A DNA stretch of 64,000 nucleotides from NCBI RefSeq assembly GCF_014851865.1, contig NZ_JACVAM010000002.1:806001-870000 (forward strand), read 5' to 3'. This DNA is from Pseudomonas sp. PDM16. Its GTDB lineage: Bacteria; Pseudomonadota; Gammaproteobacteria; Pseudomonadales; Pseudomonadaceae. A program made the position numbers and the translations under genes. Under the pieces are notes generated by a model that saw nothing but the letters and a program-made list of their open reading frames with translations, was not told the DNA's origin and did not search any database. Positions 1-8,258 of the stretch are shown piece after piece. How positions within the stretch are numbered: the first letter of the stretch is position 1; every line of letters begins with the position of its first letter.

Positions 1-501
1 GATCGCTCCACTACCTTTCGCGCTCTTGCTGGCCAGGACTTGGCCTCGCTCGTCCTTGACCTCCACCGTCACGTCGTAGTCGAACCTCACGCTCATGTAG
101 GCATCGGATTTCCACTCGCGAATGGACAGTACCAGCAGGTGAGCACCTGGGGCTGAAGCGCGATCTCGGTTATGGCTTGCTTTGGCCTCGACTGCGTAGT
201 TGCGGGATAGCGCCGATATGATGGCAGTCTGCAGATCGGTGCCCAGGCCAAGCCCGCTCGCGGTGGTGATGTTGTAGGGGTTGTAGTAGAGCGCCCTAGA
301 TACGCCCACGAAGTGCGGTCCTTTCTTCCCGCTGAGGATGTAGGGGCGCTGGTCGGATGTGGCTACTTCGATGACCTTCTTCTCGGTCGAAGGCTTGAGT
401 GGAATATTCGGAGCTGCTGCCCGATAGTCCACGCGGACACCAAAGGCGCATCCCGTGAGCAGAGTCATGCAAGCGATTACTGCAATGTTTCTAAGGATCA
501 T
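1..501 (-). CDS. Putative lipoprotein, 3' end outside window (possibly YajG-like)
   Basis: 167 residues are visible from an ATG at 501 to the window edge, with no stop. The N-terminus has a short hydrophobic stretch ending in the lipobox LTGC, so the protein should be exported and lipid-anchored at about Cys-18. The mature part is a mixed alpha/beta sequence with an alternating hydrophobic segment (LLVLSIREWKSD, then VRFDYDVTVEV) that reminds me of the YajG lipoprotein family; this is an impression, not a match. The gene starts 12 bp after the stop of the lipoprotein gene at 514-1098, so the two are probably co-transcribed. No function can be assigned. Confidence 0.75.
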   Translation of the reverse strand, partial: MILRNIAVIACMTLLTGCAFGVRVDYRAAAPNIPLKPSTEKKVIEVATSDQRPYILSGKKGPHFVGVSRALYYNPYNITTASGLGLGTDLQTAIISALSRNYAVEAKASHNRDRASAPGAHLLVLSIREWKSDAYMSVRFDYDVTVEVKDERGQVLASKSAKGSGAI

Positions 502-513
502 GAGCGGTTCCTT

Positions 514-1098
514 CTACTTCACGCCATCACATAGCGACATGGATTCAAGCCGCAGGCGCTCATCTTGGACTCTAAGGACTCGAGCCATGCACTGGTCATA
601 CGAGAGTGCTTGTGATGGCGGAGGGGCGGTGGAGGCTGGTTGGACCGTCGCCGCTGGTGCCAGGCGTTTGGGCGGAGTACCAATGCCTTGATACAGCAGG
701 CCACCGTTGGCCACGCAGTCAAAATCTTCTGGATTCTCGAGCTGATAGGCGATCCCTTCTCCGATCGGGCGAATGAAGAAGATTCCTCGAAACGCCAGGT
801 CCTGCCGCATCGTGGTGTCTTCCAGCAGATCGGCGCCTATGGCCCGAGCCTCCTCGACCATGGTTTGGCGCACTGGCTCGAAGCTCCCTGGTGATCCCTT
901 GCGCCCCTTGAGCACGCCGATATAGGTCTTTTTCACGGACTCCGGTGTTTTCCCCGGAAGCAGGCAGACCGGGCCTGAGTGTTTGCCCAAGCCTATCGCA
1001 TAGCCTCGGCCACCTTCGTTGAAGGTCCTGGCCTTCAAGCCGCATCCGGTCACCAGGACCAATGCAAGCGTTGCAACAGCGAACCTGGTAACAGCCAT
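514..1098 (-). CDS. Putative lipoprotein, 194 aa, unknown function
   Basis: The protein starts with a lysine-free hydrophobic signal (MAVTRFAVATLALVLV) ending in the lipobox VTGC, so Cys-19 is the likely lipidation site. The middle carries SGPVCLLPGK and a region with IGADLL and GIFFIRPIGEGIAYQLE, then a Cys in DFDCVANGG. A Pro/Ala/Thr-rich linker (about residues 147-163) is followed by a short C-terminal helix with SYDQCMARVLRVQDERLRLES. I recognise no family. It is the first gene of a two-lipoprotein unit with the gene ending at 1. A cell-envelope role is inferred from the lipobox only. Confidence 0.8.
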   Translation of the reverse strand: MAVTRFAVATLALVLVTGCGLKARTFNEGGRGYAIGLGKHSGPVCLLPGKTPESVKKTYIGVLKGRKGSPGSFEPVRQTMVEEARAIGADLLEDTTMRQDLAFRGIFFIRPIGEGIAYQLENPEDFDCVANGGLLYQGIGTPPKRLAPAATVQPASTAPPPSQALSYDQCMARVLRVQDERLRLESMSLCDGVK

Positions 1099-1242
1099 AA
1101 CAACCTCATTGATGTTATCTGGCCATCATACCTTGTTGTTTCGCTTGTCACATTGCCGCTCTCCACGAGAGAGCAAGGCAATCGGGCTCTGGGGCTGATG
1201 GTGTCGACTCTGCTCTAATACCCAGTGGTTGGGCGGAGAAAC

Positions 1243-1267
1243 AAAAAAGCCCGCACTAGGCGGGCTT
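1243..1267 (-). terminator. Rho-independent terminator of tRNA-Pro
   Basis: On the minus strand a GC-rich hairpin (AAGCCCGC / GCGGGCTT around a short CTAGT-type loop) is followed by TTTTTT. It lies about 50 bp beyond the 3' end of the tRNA-Pro gene, where a tRNA transcript would end. The A-run on the other side means it could also act on + strand transcripts. Confidence 0.85.
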
Positions 1268-1316
1268 TTCTGAAGTGTTTCCTGAGTCGCTGGTTACAGC
1301 TGAGGAAACCGGGAAA

Positions 1317-1393
1317 TGGTCGGAGCGACTGGATTCGAACCAGCGACCTTCTCGTCCCGAACGAGACGCGCTACCAAGCTGCGCTACGCTCCG
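1317..1393 (-). tRNA. tRNA-Pro (anticodon CGG)
   Basis: A 77-nt gene with a 7-bp acceptor stem (CGGAGCG / CGCTCCG), encoded CCA 3' end, D-arm AGCGCAGCTTGGTAGCGC, a 5-bp anticodon stem TCTCG/CGAGA closing the loop TTCGGGA (anticodon CGG, reading CCG), and the T-arm GGTTCGAATCC. It resembles the proK-type tRNA of gammaproteobacteria. A promoter lies directly upstream and a terminator downstream, so it is transcribed alone. tRNA 3' ends are common integration sites; the genes just past this one are uncharacterised lipoproteins. Confidence 0.97.
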
Positions 1394-1406
1394 AAGGATG
1401 GCGCGC

Positions 1407-1434
1407 ATTCTACCGAAAAAGTTTTGTTGCACAA
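1407..1434 (-). promoter_or_regulatory. Probable promoter of tRNA-Pro
   Basis: Reading the minus strand, TTGTGC and TAGAAT are separated by 16 bp, and TAGAAT is followed by the GC-rich discriminator GCGCGCC about 13 bp before the tRNA 5' end. The -10 matches the sigma-70 consensus at 5 of 6 positions, the -35 only at 3. A GC-rich discriminator is typical of stringently controlled stable-RNA promoters. Confidence 0.6.
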
Positions 1435-1562
1435 GGTCTTAGCTGAATTTTTTTGCCGATGGTATTGGTCTTGGAGTTGTACCGGTGGTGTCGTTCTGGC
1501 CTGCGGTCTCGTTGATTCTCGTGATGGTCACTGTGCAGGTGGGGCAGGCTGTGATGGCCGCC

Positions 1563-2171
1563 TCAAGTCTGGATGTCGGCGGCTGGCGTGGCACTGGTGA
1601 GGAGGTCCGGGGTATTCAGATTTGCCAGCCGGGGGTCGTGCTCAGCGCAAGCGAGCTCGTGTATTCCCAGCGGCATCAGCGCTCGTCGGGGGCTGCGCTC
1701 CCCGGCACGCCACGCATTCTGCAACGAAGGCAGGAATGCTATGGGCAGCACGCAGAAGAGCGGCTCCCACTGCTCGCCACGGCGGATCAGCACAGCCTTG
1801 TCCGGGTCTTGCTCGGCTCTTGCTCGCATTGCCTGGATCAAGGGGGCGTCCACCTTGGGAGCATCGCAGGGTAGAACCAGCAGATGTGAATAGCGCGCGG
1901 TGGCGAGGCCGGCAAGAATTCCGGCGAAGGGGCCCGGGTAGCCTTCCTCCCCGTCAGCCACCAGTCGATCCGCATAGGGCCGATATTGCTCGGTGTTGCG
2001 GTTGCAGGAAATGATCAGGTCATCGGTGAGCGGTCGCACTACCGCGTGCAGATGAGCGACCAGTGGTTTCCCCTGCCAGTGCAGCAATCCCTTGTCCCGA
2101 CCACCCATGCGGTGGCCTTGGCCGCCGGCCAACAGCAGGATGGAGCAGGGGAGAGGTGCATTGACGGTCAT
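1563..2171 (-). CDS. mobA: Molybdenum cofactor guanylyltransferase MobA
   Basis: MobA transfers GMP from GTP to molybdopterin-bound Mo, making the MGD cofactor of DMSO-reductase-family enzymes such as nitrate reductase. The 202-residue protein shows the nucleotidyltransferase signature [19 protein letters not shown] near the N-terminus, the [10 protein letters not shown] loop, and LLVLPCDAP, which holds the metal-binding Asp. The reading frame continues upstream of 2171, but the family signature starts about 10 residues after this ATG and the usual MobA length (about 190-200) fits, so I chose it. It is divergent from moaB-moeA with 66 bp between, so the three cofactor genes probably share a regulatory region. 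Confidence 0.93.
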   Translation of the reverse strand: MTVNAPLPCSILLLAGGQGHRMGGRDKGLLHWQGKPLVAHLHAVVRPLTDDLIISCNRNTEQYRPYADRLVADGEEGYPGPFAGILAGLATARYSHLLVLPCDAPKVDAPLIQAMRARAEQDPDKAVLIRRGEQWEPLFCVLPIAFLPSLQNAWRAGERSPRRALMPLGIHELACAEHDPRLANLNTPDLLTSATPAADIQT

Positions 2172-2237
2172 CAGGGAATTCCAGCTTGGGCGCGTGATAT
2201 AACACCGGCCTGACTTTCCCCACAACCGGATACCGCC

Positions 2238-2777
2238 ATGAGTCACAAGGCCGAAGCGGCTTTCACGCCCCTGAACATTGCCGTTCTCACCGTCAGCGAT
2301 ACCCGCTCCCTGGAAACGGATACGTCTGGCCAGTTGTTCGTCGATAGGCTCACCCTGGCGGGGCACAAGCTCGCCGCTAGAGTGCTGTTGAAGGACGACC
2401 TGTATCGTATTCGAGCACAGGTGGCGCGGTGGATTGCCGAGGATGACGTGCAGGTGGTGCTGATCACCGGTGGTACCGGCTTCACGGGGCGCGACAGTAC
2501 TCCCGAGGCGGTTGCCTGCCTGCTGGACAAGCATGTGGATGGCTTCGGGGAGCTCTTCCGACATGTCTCTCTGGCAGACATAGGTACATCGACCATTCAA
2601 TCGCGGGCATTGGCCGGGCTCGCCAACGGAACGTTGGTTTGTTGCCTGCCGGGCTCGACAAACGCTTGCCGTACCGCCTGGGACGGCATCCTCGGTGAGC
2701 AACTGGATAGTCGCCACCGTCCCTGCAATTTCGTTCCTCATCTGAAGAAGGCTGACGCCTGCGAGAGCCGCGGATGA
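2238..2777 (+). CDS. moaB: Molybdenum cofactor biosynthesis protein MoaB
   Basis: 179 residues of the MoaB/Mog fold. Visible motifs are [10 protein letters not shown] near the N-terminus, [19 protein letters not shown], which forms the molybdopterin-binding site, and [17 protein letters not shown]. MoaB/MogA proteins adenylate molybdopterin before metal insertion by MoeA. In gammaproteobacteria the MoaB paralogue's own activity is less certain than MogA's. The stop overlaps the moeA start in an ATGA arrangement, which indicates translational coupling. It corresponds by position to moaB2 of P. aeruginosa (from memory). Confidence 0.93.
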   Translation: MSHKAEAAFTPLNIAVLTVSDTRSLETDTSGQLFVDRLTLAGHKLAARVLLKDDLYRIRAQVARWIAEDDVQVVLITGGTGFTGRDSTPEAVACLLDKHVDGFGELFRHVSLADIGTSTIQSRALAGLANGTLVCCLPGSTNACRTAWDGILGEQLDSRHRPCNFVPHLKKADACESRG

Positions 2778-3967
2778 GCCTGATCCCGGTCGAGGAGGCG
2801 CTTCAGCGTTTGCTGGCGATGGCCGATCAAGGCGTGCCACTGGAACAGGAGGAGGTGCCGCTCGACGAGGCCGACGGGCGTGTGCTGTCGTCAGATCTGC
2901 TGGTGCCGTTGGATCTGCCACCCTGGCCGAACAGCGCGATGGACGGCTATGCATTGCGGCATGCGGATTGGCAGGGAAAACCGCTGCCTGTCAGCCAGCG
3001 TATTCTCGCCGGCCAGGCGCCGGAGCCTCTGCTGCCTGGGACCTGCGCGCGGATCTTCACCGGTGCTCCGCTGCCAGATGGCGCCGATACCGTCGAGATG
3101 CAGGAGAACGTGGAACTTCGAGACGGCCATGTGTACTTCGTGCAGCCGCTCGGCCTAGGACAACATGTTCGATTGCAGGGTCAGGAGGTACGAGCCGGAG
3201 AGCAGGTGCTGGCAGCCGGATCTCGCATGGGGCCGGTGGAGCTGGGGCTGGCGGCCTCGCTCGGTTACGCGAGGTTGATGGTGTGGCGCAGGGTGCGCGT
3301 CAGCCTTGTCTCCAGCGGGGATGAACTGGTGGAGCCGGGATTGCCACTCGCTCCCGGACAGATCTACAACAGCAATCGCCGGCTGCTTATGGCCTGGCTT
3401 CGCCGCGTCGGGTGCGAGGTCCGTGATGCCGGAATCATGCCCGATGATCCGCAGCGAACCCGGGAGATCCTGGCAGCACAGGTCGGTAGCGATCTCATTC
3501 TCTCGACGGGTGGCGTATCGGTCGGTGAAGCCGATTTTTTGGGTCAGGTGCTGCGGGAAGAAGGGGAGCTCGAACTGTGGAAGCTGGCCATCAAGCCTGG
3601 CAAGCCGCTGACTTGCGGTCGCTTCCGTGGCATACCGGTGCTCGGTCTGCCAGGCAACCCGGCGTCTACGCTGGTTACCTTCGCTCTGCTGGCGCGTCCT
3701 TATCTGCTGCGTCGGATGGGCGTTCAGGATGTCGCACCGCGCATGATCGAGGTACCGGCCGGTTTCTCCTGGCCCAAGTCCGGCACACGGCGCGAATACC
3801 TGCGAGCGCGTCTGGAGGATGGGCAGGCGATCATCCACCCGAATCAGAGCTCGGGAGTGCTACGCAGCGCTGCCTGGGCGGATGGGCTGGTGGAAATTCG
3901 AGAGGGGCGCACGCTGGTGGAGGGTGAGCCGGTGCGCTTCGTCGCTTTGAGTGAATTGCTGGGCTGA
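2774..3967 (+). CDS. moeA: Molybdopterin molybdenumtransferase MoeA
   Basis: MoeA inserts molybdate into adenylated molybdopterin. The 397-residue protein has the MoeA_N region ([15 protein letters not shown] at about residues 53-67), the GEPhyrin-like core ([19 protein letters not shown]) and the conserved KPGKPL and LPGNPAST segments, then the MoeA_C beta domain. Length matches the family (about 400). It overlaps moaB by 4 bp, so they form one operon. Position and order match moeA2 of P. aeruginosa. The next genes are unrelated and on the opposite strand. Confidence 0.95.
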   Translation: MSLIPVEEALQRLLAMADQGVPLEQEEVPLDEADGRVLSSDLLVPLDLPPWPNSAMDGYALRHADWQGKPLPVSQRILAGQAPEPLLPGTCARIFTGAPLPDGADTVEMQENVELRDGHVYFVQPLGLGQHVRLQGQEVRAGEQVLAAGSRMGPVELGLAASLGYARLMVWRRVRVSLVSSGDELVEPGLPLAPGQIYNSNRRLLMAWLRRVGCEVRDAGIMPDDPQRTREILAAQVGSDLILSTGGVSVGEADFLGQVLREEGELELWKLAIKPGKPLTCGRFRGIPVLGLPGNPASTLVTFALLARPYLLRRMGVQDVAPRMIEVPAGFSWPKSGTRREYLRARLEDGQAIIHPNQSSGVLRSAAWADGLVEIREGRTLVEGEPVRFVALSELLG

Positions 3968-4032
3968 GCCCGTTTCCGCTACGGATCGATGGCGGCGGAG
4001 GCAGTTATCCTGAAATACGCAAGCGGGCGTGC

Positions 4033-4353
4033 TCAGCGTCCTTCCTTGCTGTAGTGGGCCCCGCGGTCATAGACCTCCAGAACCTTGCACTCGACCTTCG
4101 AGCTGAACTGGAGCTTGTTGTCATCCGAGTAGGGGATATAGAACAGAATCGCGTTTTCGCTATATGCCGGCTCCAGGCACTGATGAGTCCGGATATAGAG
4201 AAGATCATCCATCGTGGAATAGATGTCCCTGTCGTATTGCTTGATAAGCATTCTCACCGGGTCGTCGTCGGCTGCATTGGCCAATGCGGGAATCACCAGC
4301 GAAAATATCGACAGGAGCAGCGCAGTGTTCCTGATTGAAGTCTCGTGAATCAT
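4033..4353 (-). CDS. Small secreted protein, 106 aa, unknown function
   Basis: The protein begins with a basic/polar start and a hydrophobic core (ALLLSIFSLVIPALANA), with a likely signal-peptidase I site after ANA, leaving a mature domain of about 79 residues beginning ADDDPVR. The mature part has two cysteines (HQCLEP and VECKVLE) that could form a disulfide in the periplasm. I recognise no domain. Codon usage and base composition look more AT-rich than in the neighbouring moeA, which could mean later acquisition. It stands alone between moeA and the acyltransferase pair. Confidence 0.65.
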   Translation of the reverse strand: MIHETSIRNTALLLSIFSLVIPALANAADDDPVRMLIKQYDRDIYSTMDDLLYIRTHQCLEPAYSENAILFYIPYSDDNKLQFSSKVECKVLEVYDRGAHYSKEGR

Positions 4354-4625
4354 AAGATGACTCCGTCTTTGAGTCTGGTTTCGCTTTTGAGCAAGTCAGG
4401 CTTGTGTGTCCACTATTAGGTCGAGTGTTGGTGGCAAGGTTGCGGCTTGCCTATCGAGTCGTCTCGCCTTGCCAGGATCACAACCATGATGGCATCCTGC
4501 CGCATAATACACCTCCAGGCCCTGTGGGCTCTCTTTGCTTCTGTCTGCCAAGTTGTTGGCGCTAGTTATAGCGGCAGCGCCCGGTCATGTGCAGTTGATC
4601 ATTTTTCAAGGTTCCGGAGCACGGC

Positions 4626-5738
4626 ATGTCGAAGCTGAACAGTCTGCAGGCGTTTCGCTGCATAGGTCTGACTGGCGTAGTAATTGGCCACATGACATTT
4701 GCGGAGGAAAAGTACGCAGGCTTGTCCTTGTTGCCAACGGCGATCAAGGACTTCAACCAGCTGTTCATTGACTGGTTCTTCGTTGTCAGCGGTTTCATCA
4801 TGGTGATGGTGTCGCGTGGGCGATTCCAGGTGCCTAGGGAAATTCTCAAGTTCGCCTATGCCCGTGTGGCCAGGATCTATCCACCGTACTGGGTCTACTT
4901 CTTCATTACGCTGGCGGTGTTTCTCGCCATGCCTTCCTGGGTCAACAGCGCCCATGAGGGCCCCAATCTGTGGAAGTCGTTCTTCCTGGTGCCCGACGAG
5001 AGCCTGCCGCTGGTCATGGTCGCCTGGTCGCTGATTTTCGAGATGTGGTTCTATCTCGTGTTCACCTCGCTCATGTTCTGTAGCGAGCGCTACCTGCCCT
5101 GGATACTGGGTGGTTGGGCCGGATTGATCATCGGGATCAATCTGGTTGTTGATACCTCGAGCATGGGGCCAGTCCTGCGGCTCATCCTGCATCCCTACGC
5201 CGTCGAGTTCGTGCTCGGCAGTCTGATTGCGCTGTTCTATTTCAATCCCGTCAGCGAGCGTGTTTCCAATCGCCTCGCATTGGGCATGCTGCTGTTCGTT
5301 CCCCTCGTCGGCGTACCCGTGGGCTACAGTTTCGGTCTTTTCCGCGGTGAGGGACTGGTTCGGGTGTTCAGCCTGGGTTGTCTGTTCGGACTGCTCACGA
5401 TCGGTGCCACCCTGCTGGAGCGTCGTGGCAAGTTGCGTATCCCCAGCATCATGGTCGCTATCGGTGATAGCTCTTACACGACCTACCTTTCCCACCTGCT
5501 CGTACTGGGAGTGGTCGGGAAGCTCTGGGTACTGCTGGGTCCTGCGACGCCGAGTGTGGCAGGCAATATCGTCCTCATCGTGCTCATGTTCACGGCGGTG
5601 ATGGTGTATGGCCTGGTTGGCTTCCGGCTTATCGAGGAGCCACTGATGAACGGCGCGAACCGACTGGGCAAGCGGATGTTCAGTAGAAAACCGCCCCAGG
5701 AAGTGGGCGCCAAGATGGCGGCAAAGCCAGTCGAGTAA
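4626..5738 (+). CDS. Membrane acyltransferase, acyltransferase-3 family (first of a pair)
   Basis: 370 residues, with about ten hydrophobic segments. The first carries the AT3 signature R-x10-H (Arg-11 to His-22 in AFRCIGLTGVVIGH). FVVSGFIMVM and ARIYPPYW follow, both typical of the OafA/NodX/ExoZ type of O-acetyltransferase. Such proteins acetylate sugars of surface polysaccharides at the inner membrane using cytoplasmic acetyl-CoA. A GGAG ribosome-binding site sits 8-10 bp before the ATG. The gene lies 10 bp upstream of a second AT3 gene and faces the psl operon, so the likely substrate is Psl; PslL of P. aeruginosa is also an acyltransferase. Which of the two corresponds to PslL cannot be told from the sequence alone. 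Confidence 0.88.
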   Translation: MSKLNSLQAFRCIGLTGVVIGHMTFAEEKYAGLSLLPTAIKDFNQLFIDWFFVVSGFIMVMVSRGRFQVPREILKFAYARVARIYPPYWVYFFITLAVFLAMPSWVNSAHEGPNLWKSFFLVPDESLPLVMVAWSLIFEMWFYLVFTSLMFCSERYLPWILGGWAGLIIGINLVVDTSSMGPVLRLILHPYAVEFVLGSLIALFYFNPVSERVSNRLALGMLLFVPLVGVPVGYSFGLFRGEGLVRVFSLGCLFGLLTIGATLLERRGKLRIPSIMVAIGDSSYTTYLSHLLVLGVVGKLWVLLGPATPSVAGNIVLIVLMFTAVMVYGLVGFRLIEEPLMNGANRLGKRMFSRKPPQEVGAKMAAKPVE

Positions 5739-5748
5739 TGGTAAGGGT

Positions 5749-6837
5749 ATGAGAATCGATAGTCCGCGTCTGCGGCAGAACAACTTCGACCTCATTCGTC
5801 TGTTGCTGGCGCTGGCGGTATGCCTGCTGCATGCACATGAGTTATCGGGGGCAGCCGATCTGACGATCATCGATACGCTGCTGTCCGGAAAGATAGCCAT
5901 CGAGTCGTTCTTCGTGATCAGTGGTTTCCTGATCTTCATGAGCTATGAGAAGTCACGCTCTCTGGCCGACTACGTCGAGAAGCGAAGCCGTCGGATCTAT
6001 CCGGCCTATTTCCTGTCGGTCACGCTGGCGGCGATCCTGCTGTTTGGTATCAGCGACCGCTCGCTGACAGGATATTTCCTGTCGACCGATTTCTTTTGTT
6101 ACCTGGGGTTCAACCTCGGGTTTCTGAATTTCCTGCAGCCGGATTTGCCCGGCGTGTTCACCGAGAATCGCCTGGCCTCGGTGAACGGTGCGCTGTGGAC
6201 CATCAAGATCGAGGTGATGTTCTATCTGAGCGTGCCCGTGATCGTCTGGCTGAGCAGGAGGGCTGGCTACCTCCGTGTGCTGATCGCCTTGTACGTCGCC
6301 TCTACAGCCTACTCGCAGCTCATGCTGCACTTGCACCAGAGCACCGGGCGCGGGATGTACGAGTTGCTGGAGAAACAGTTGCCGGGGCAATTGCGTTTCT
6401 TCATTGCCGGCGCGTTGCTCTATTACCTCTTGCCCCTTTTCGAGCGCCACCTGAAATGGCTGCTGGCGTTTTCCGTCCTCTACTTCCTTGGTCGCTCGAT
6501 AATCGAGATCGAGGCGCTCAAGCCCCTCGCTCTGGGTGTCCTGGTCATTTTCTTCGCGCTGTATAACTACGTCGGCAACTTCTGCAAGTTCGGCGACTTC
6601 TCGTATGGCGTCTACATCCTGCATTTTCCCATCGTGCAGACGCTGGTCCACTTCGGGGCCTTCGAGGCTCAACCCTGGCTGGCGCTGGGGGCGGCAGTGT
6701 GCCTGACGCTCTGCGGCGCTGCGTTGATGTGGCACGGAGTCGAGAAGCGCTGGCTGCTCAAGAACAGCCATTACGTACGAGCGGGGCAGGACGGCAAGCC
6801 AGAGGAAGGTGCTGCCGCGGGCGGCGCGCCTCGTTGA
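5749..6837 (+). CDS. Membrane acyltransferase, acyltransferase-3 family (second of a pair)
   Basis: 362 residues of the same superfamily as the gene before it but clearly diverged. The R-x10-H motif is at Arg-17/His-28 (NFDLIRLLLALAVCLLH). SFFVISGFLIF, RRIYPAYF and, near the C-terminus, FSYGVYILHFPI are standard AT3 segments. The start is 10 bp after the previous stop, so the two are one operon. The stop lies only 7 bp from the stop of the convergent pslK, with no terminator hairpin between. I infer modification (probably O-acetylation) of the Psl polysaccharide or another surface glycan. The pairing of two AT3 genes may reflect two acetylation sites. Confidence 0.88.
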   Translation: MRIDSPRLRQNNFDLIRLLLALAVCLLHAHELSGAADLTIIDTLLSGKIAIESFFVISGFLIFMSYEKSRSLADYVEKRSRRIYPAYFLSVTLAAILLFGISDRSLTGYFLSTDFFCYLGFNLGFLNFLQPDLPGVFTENRLASVNGALWTIKIEVMFYLSVPVIVWLSRRAGYLRVLIALYVASTAYSQLMLHLHQSTGRGMYELLEKQLPGQLRFFIAGALLYYLLPLFERHLKWLLAFSVLYFLGRSIIEIEALKPLALGVLVIFFALYNYVGNFCKFGDFSYGVYILHFPIVQTLVHFGAFEAQPWLALGAAVCLTLCGAALMWHGVEKRWLLKNSHYVRAGQDGKPEEGAAAGGAPR

Positions 6838-6844
6838 GGTCGTT

Positions 6845-8254
6845 CTAGCGTACCTGCCAGGGCCTGAGCAGCAGCGCCGAAGCCAGCATTAGCGCAAGCC
6901 CCGCTACGGTGGCAGCCCCGAGTTGCCACCAGCCACCCGGAACGTTCATTGGGATCAGCAGCGCCAGAATCGGCATGAGAAGGCCGGCTCCCCATTGCCG
7001 TTTCCAGTCCAGCTGCGCCAGCAGCCGCTGCTTGCGCATGAGCAGCAGACCGGTTAGCAGCACGCCCAGTAACGCCGCCACGGCGATGCCCTTCAAACCG
7101 AGCCACCAGGGCAGAAGCGATAGCAGCAAGGCATTCAGGGCATTGCCGCCCAACTCGCATGCCAGGGGCAGGCGGGTATCGCCAACTGCGTAGGCGTAGC
7201 GTGCCAGCAGGGCATTCCAGGCCGCGAACAGCAGTGTCAGGCTCAACCAGCCGAGCAGGGAGGCGAGGATGCCGCCGCTGGCCTGGGAGGGTAGCAGCAG
7301 GGCTATCAAGGGTTCTGCTGCCCCTACCACGCCGACCGCCACCGGCAGGGTCAACAGCGTGGCCATGGCCGTGCCACGCCTCAGCAGTGCTAGCCGCTCC
7401 GCTTCCGACTTGCCGCCCATCAGCCCCAGAAGCACCTGATTCAGGCTCATGAGCGCGACCATGGGCAGGTTGATCAGCTTTCGGGCGAAGTTAAGCCAGG
7501 TGACTGCGCCTTCGCCGAGCAGTGACGCCACCATCCTCTCCAGCAGGGCAAGACCCTGGCTGGCCAGGGTACTCGCCAGTAGCGGTGCGAGTCGTTGCAG
7601 CAACTGTTGACCGCAACGGTCTTTGGCTTGAACACGCCATGGGCGCCAGCCCATGCCTCGCATCGCCGGGAGTAGCGCCAGAGGCATCAGCAGGCTGCCC
7701 GCCACGCAGCTCATTGCCAGGCCGACTGGTTCGGCCTGGCCACCCTGCAGGGCCAGGTAAACTACCGGCGGAAAGTTGAACAGAAGAGAGCCGAGTCCCG
7801 CCAGCACGAAGCGGGCATGGGCCTGCAGGGGAATGCACAGCAAGGCATGCAGCAGGAAGCCCGGCACGCACCACGCCAGCAGCTGCAGGCTCTGCCGGGC
7901 GAGTATCTGGCCCTCAGCCGATAGGCCTGGGCCGATCAGCGAAACCCAGAGAGGTGCTGCCAGATGAAAGAGGATGGCGACGCCCAGCCCAACCGCGAGA
8001 ACCCTGGATGTCAGCGCGGACAGCCAGGCTGCCTGTTGGGAGGCATCACGCTCCTGATACAGCGGCAGGGCTGCGGAGCTGAAGAGCCCGGTCGCCATCG
8101 CCATCCTTACTGCTTCGGGCAGGAACAGCGCTACCAGGAAGGCGTCGCTACGCAGGCTGGCTCCCCATGCGTCCACCAGTAACCATTCCCGGGCGAAGCC
8201 GGCGGCGAGTCCGATCAGAGTGGCGAGGGTCAGCCAGAGTGTGGAGCCGAACAT
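6845..8254 (-). CDS. pslK: Psl polysaccharide flippase-like protein PslK (MurJ/MviN family)
   Basis: 469 residues, nearly all hydrophobic, with about 13-14 transmembrane segments; the MviN/MurJ type of lipid-linked oligosaccharide flippase is suggested by the N-terminal FGSTLWLTLATLIGLAAGFARE, by LYQERDA after the second helix and by LNFARKLINLPM. PslK is thought to move undecaprenyl-linked Psl repeat units across the inner membrane. It is the last minus-strand gene of the operon, 4 bp after pslJ, and ends 7 bp from the convergent acyltransferase gene. The assignment to PslK rather than a generic Wzx rests on gene order. Confidence 0.88.
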   Translation of the reverse strand: MFGSTLWLTLATLIGLAAGFAREWLLVDAWGASLRSDAFLVALFLPEAVRMAMATGLFSSAALPLYQERDASQQAAWLSALTSRVLAVGLGVAILFHLAAPLWVSLIGPGLSAEGQILARQSLQLLAWCVPGFLLHALLCIPLQAHARFVLAGLGSLLFNFPPVVYLALQGGQAEPVGLAMSCVAGSLLMPLALLPAMRGMGWRPWRVQAKDRCGQQLLQRLAPLLASTLASQGLALLERMVASLLGEGAVTWLNFARKLINLPMVALMSLNQVLLGLMGGKSEAERLALLRRGTAMATLLTLPVAVGVVGAAEPLIALLLPSQASGGILASLLGWLSLTLLFAAWNALLARYAYAVGDTRLPLACELGGNALNALLLSLLPWWLGLKGIAVAALLGVLLTGLLLMRKQRLLAQLDWKRQWGAGLLMPILALLIPMNVPGGWWQLGAATVAGLALMLASALLLRPWQVR

Positions 8255-8258
8255 CGGG

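Noticed and set aside
2172..2954. N-terminal extension of mobA by 261 codons
   Set aside because: The extension overlaps moaB and moeA on the opposite strand and has no domain; the MobA domain begins at the ATG at 2171.
4599..5939. 446-codon minus-strand frame over the first acyltransferase
   Set aside because: Gln/His/Glu-rich low-complexity translation, antisense to a gene with a clear AT3 signature.
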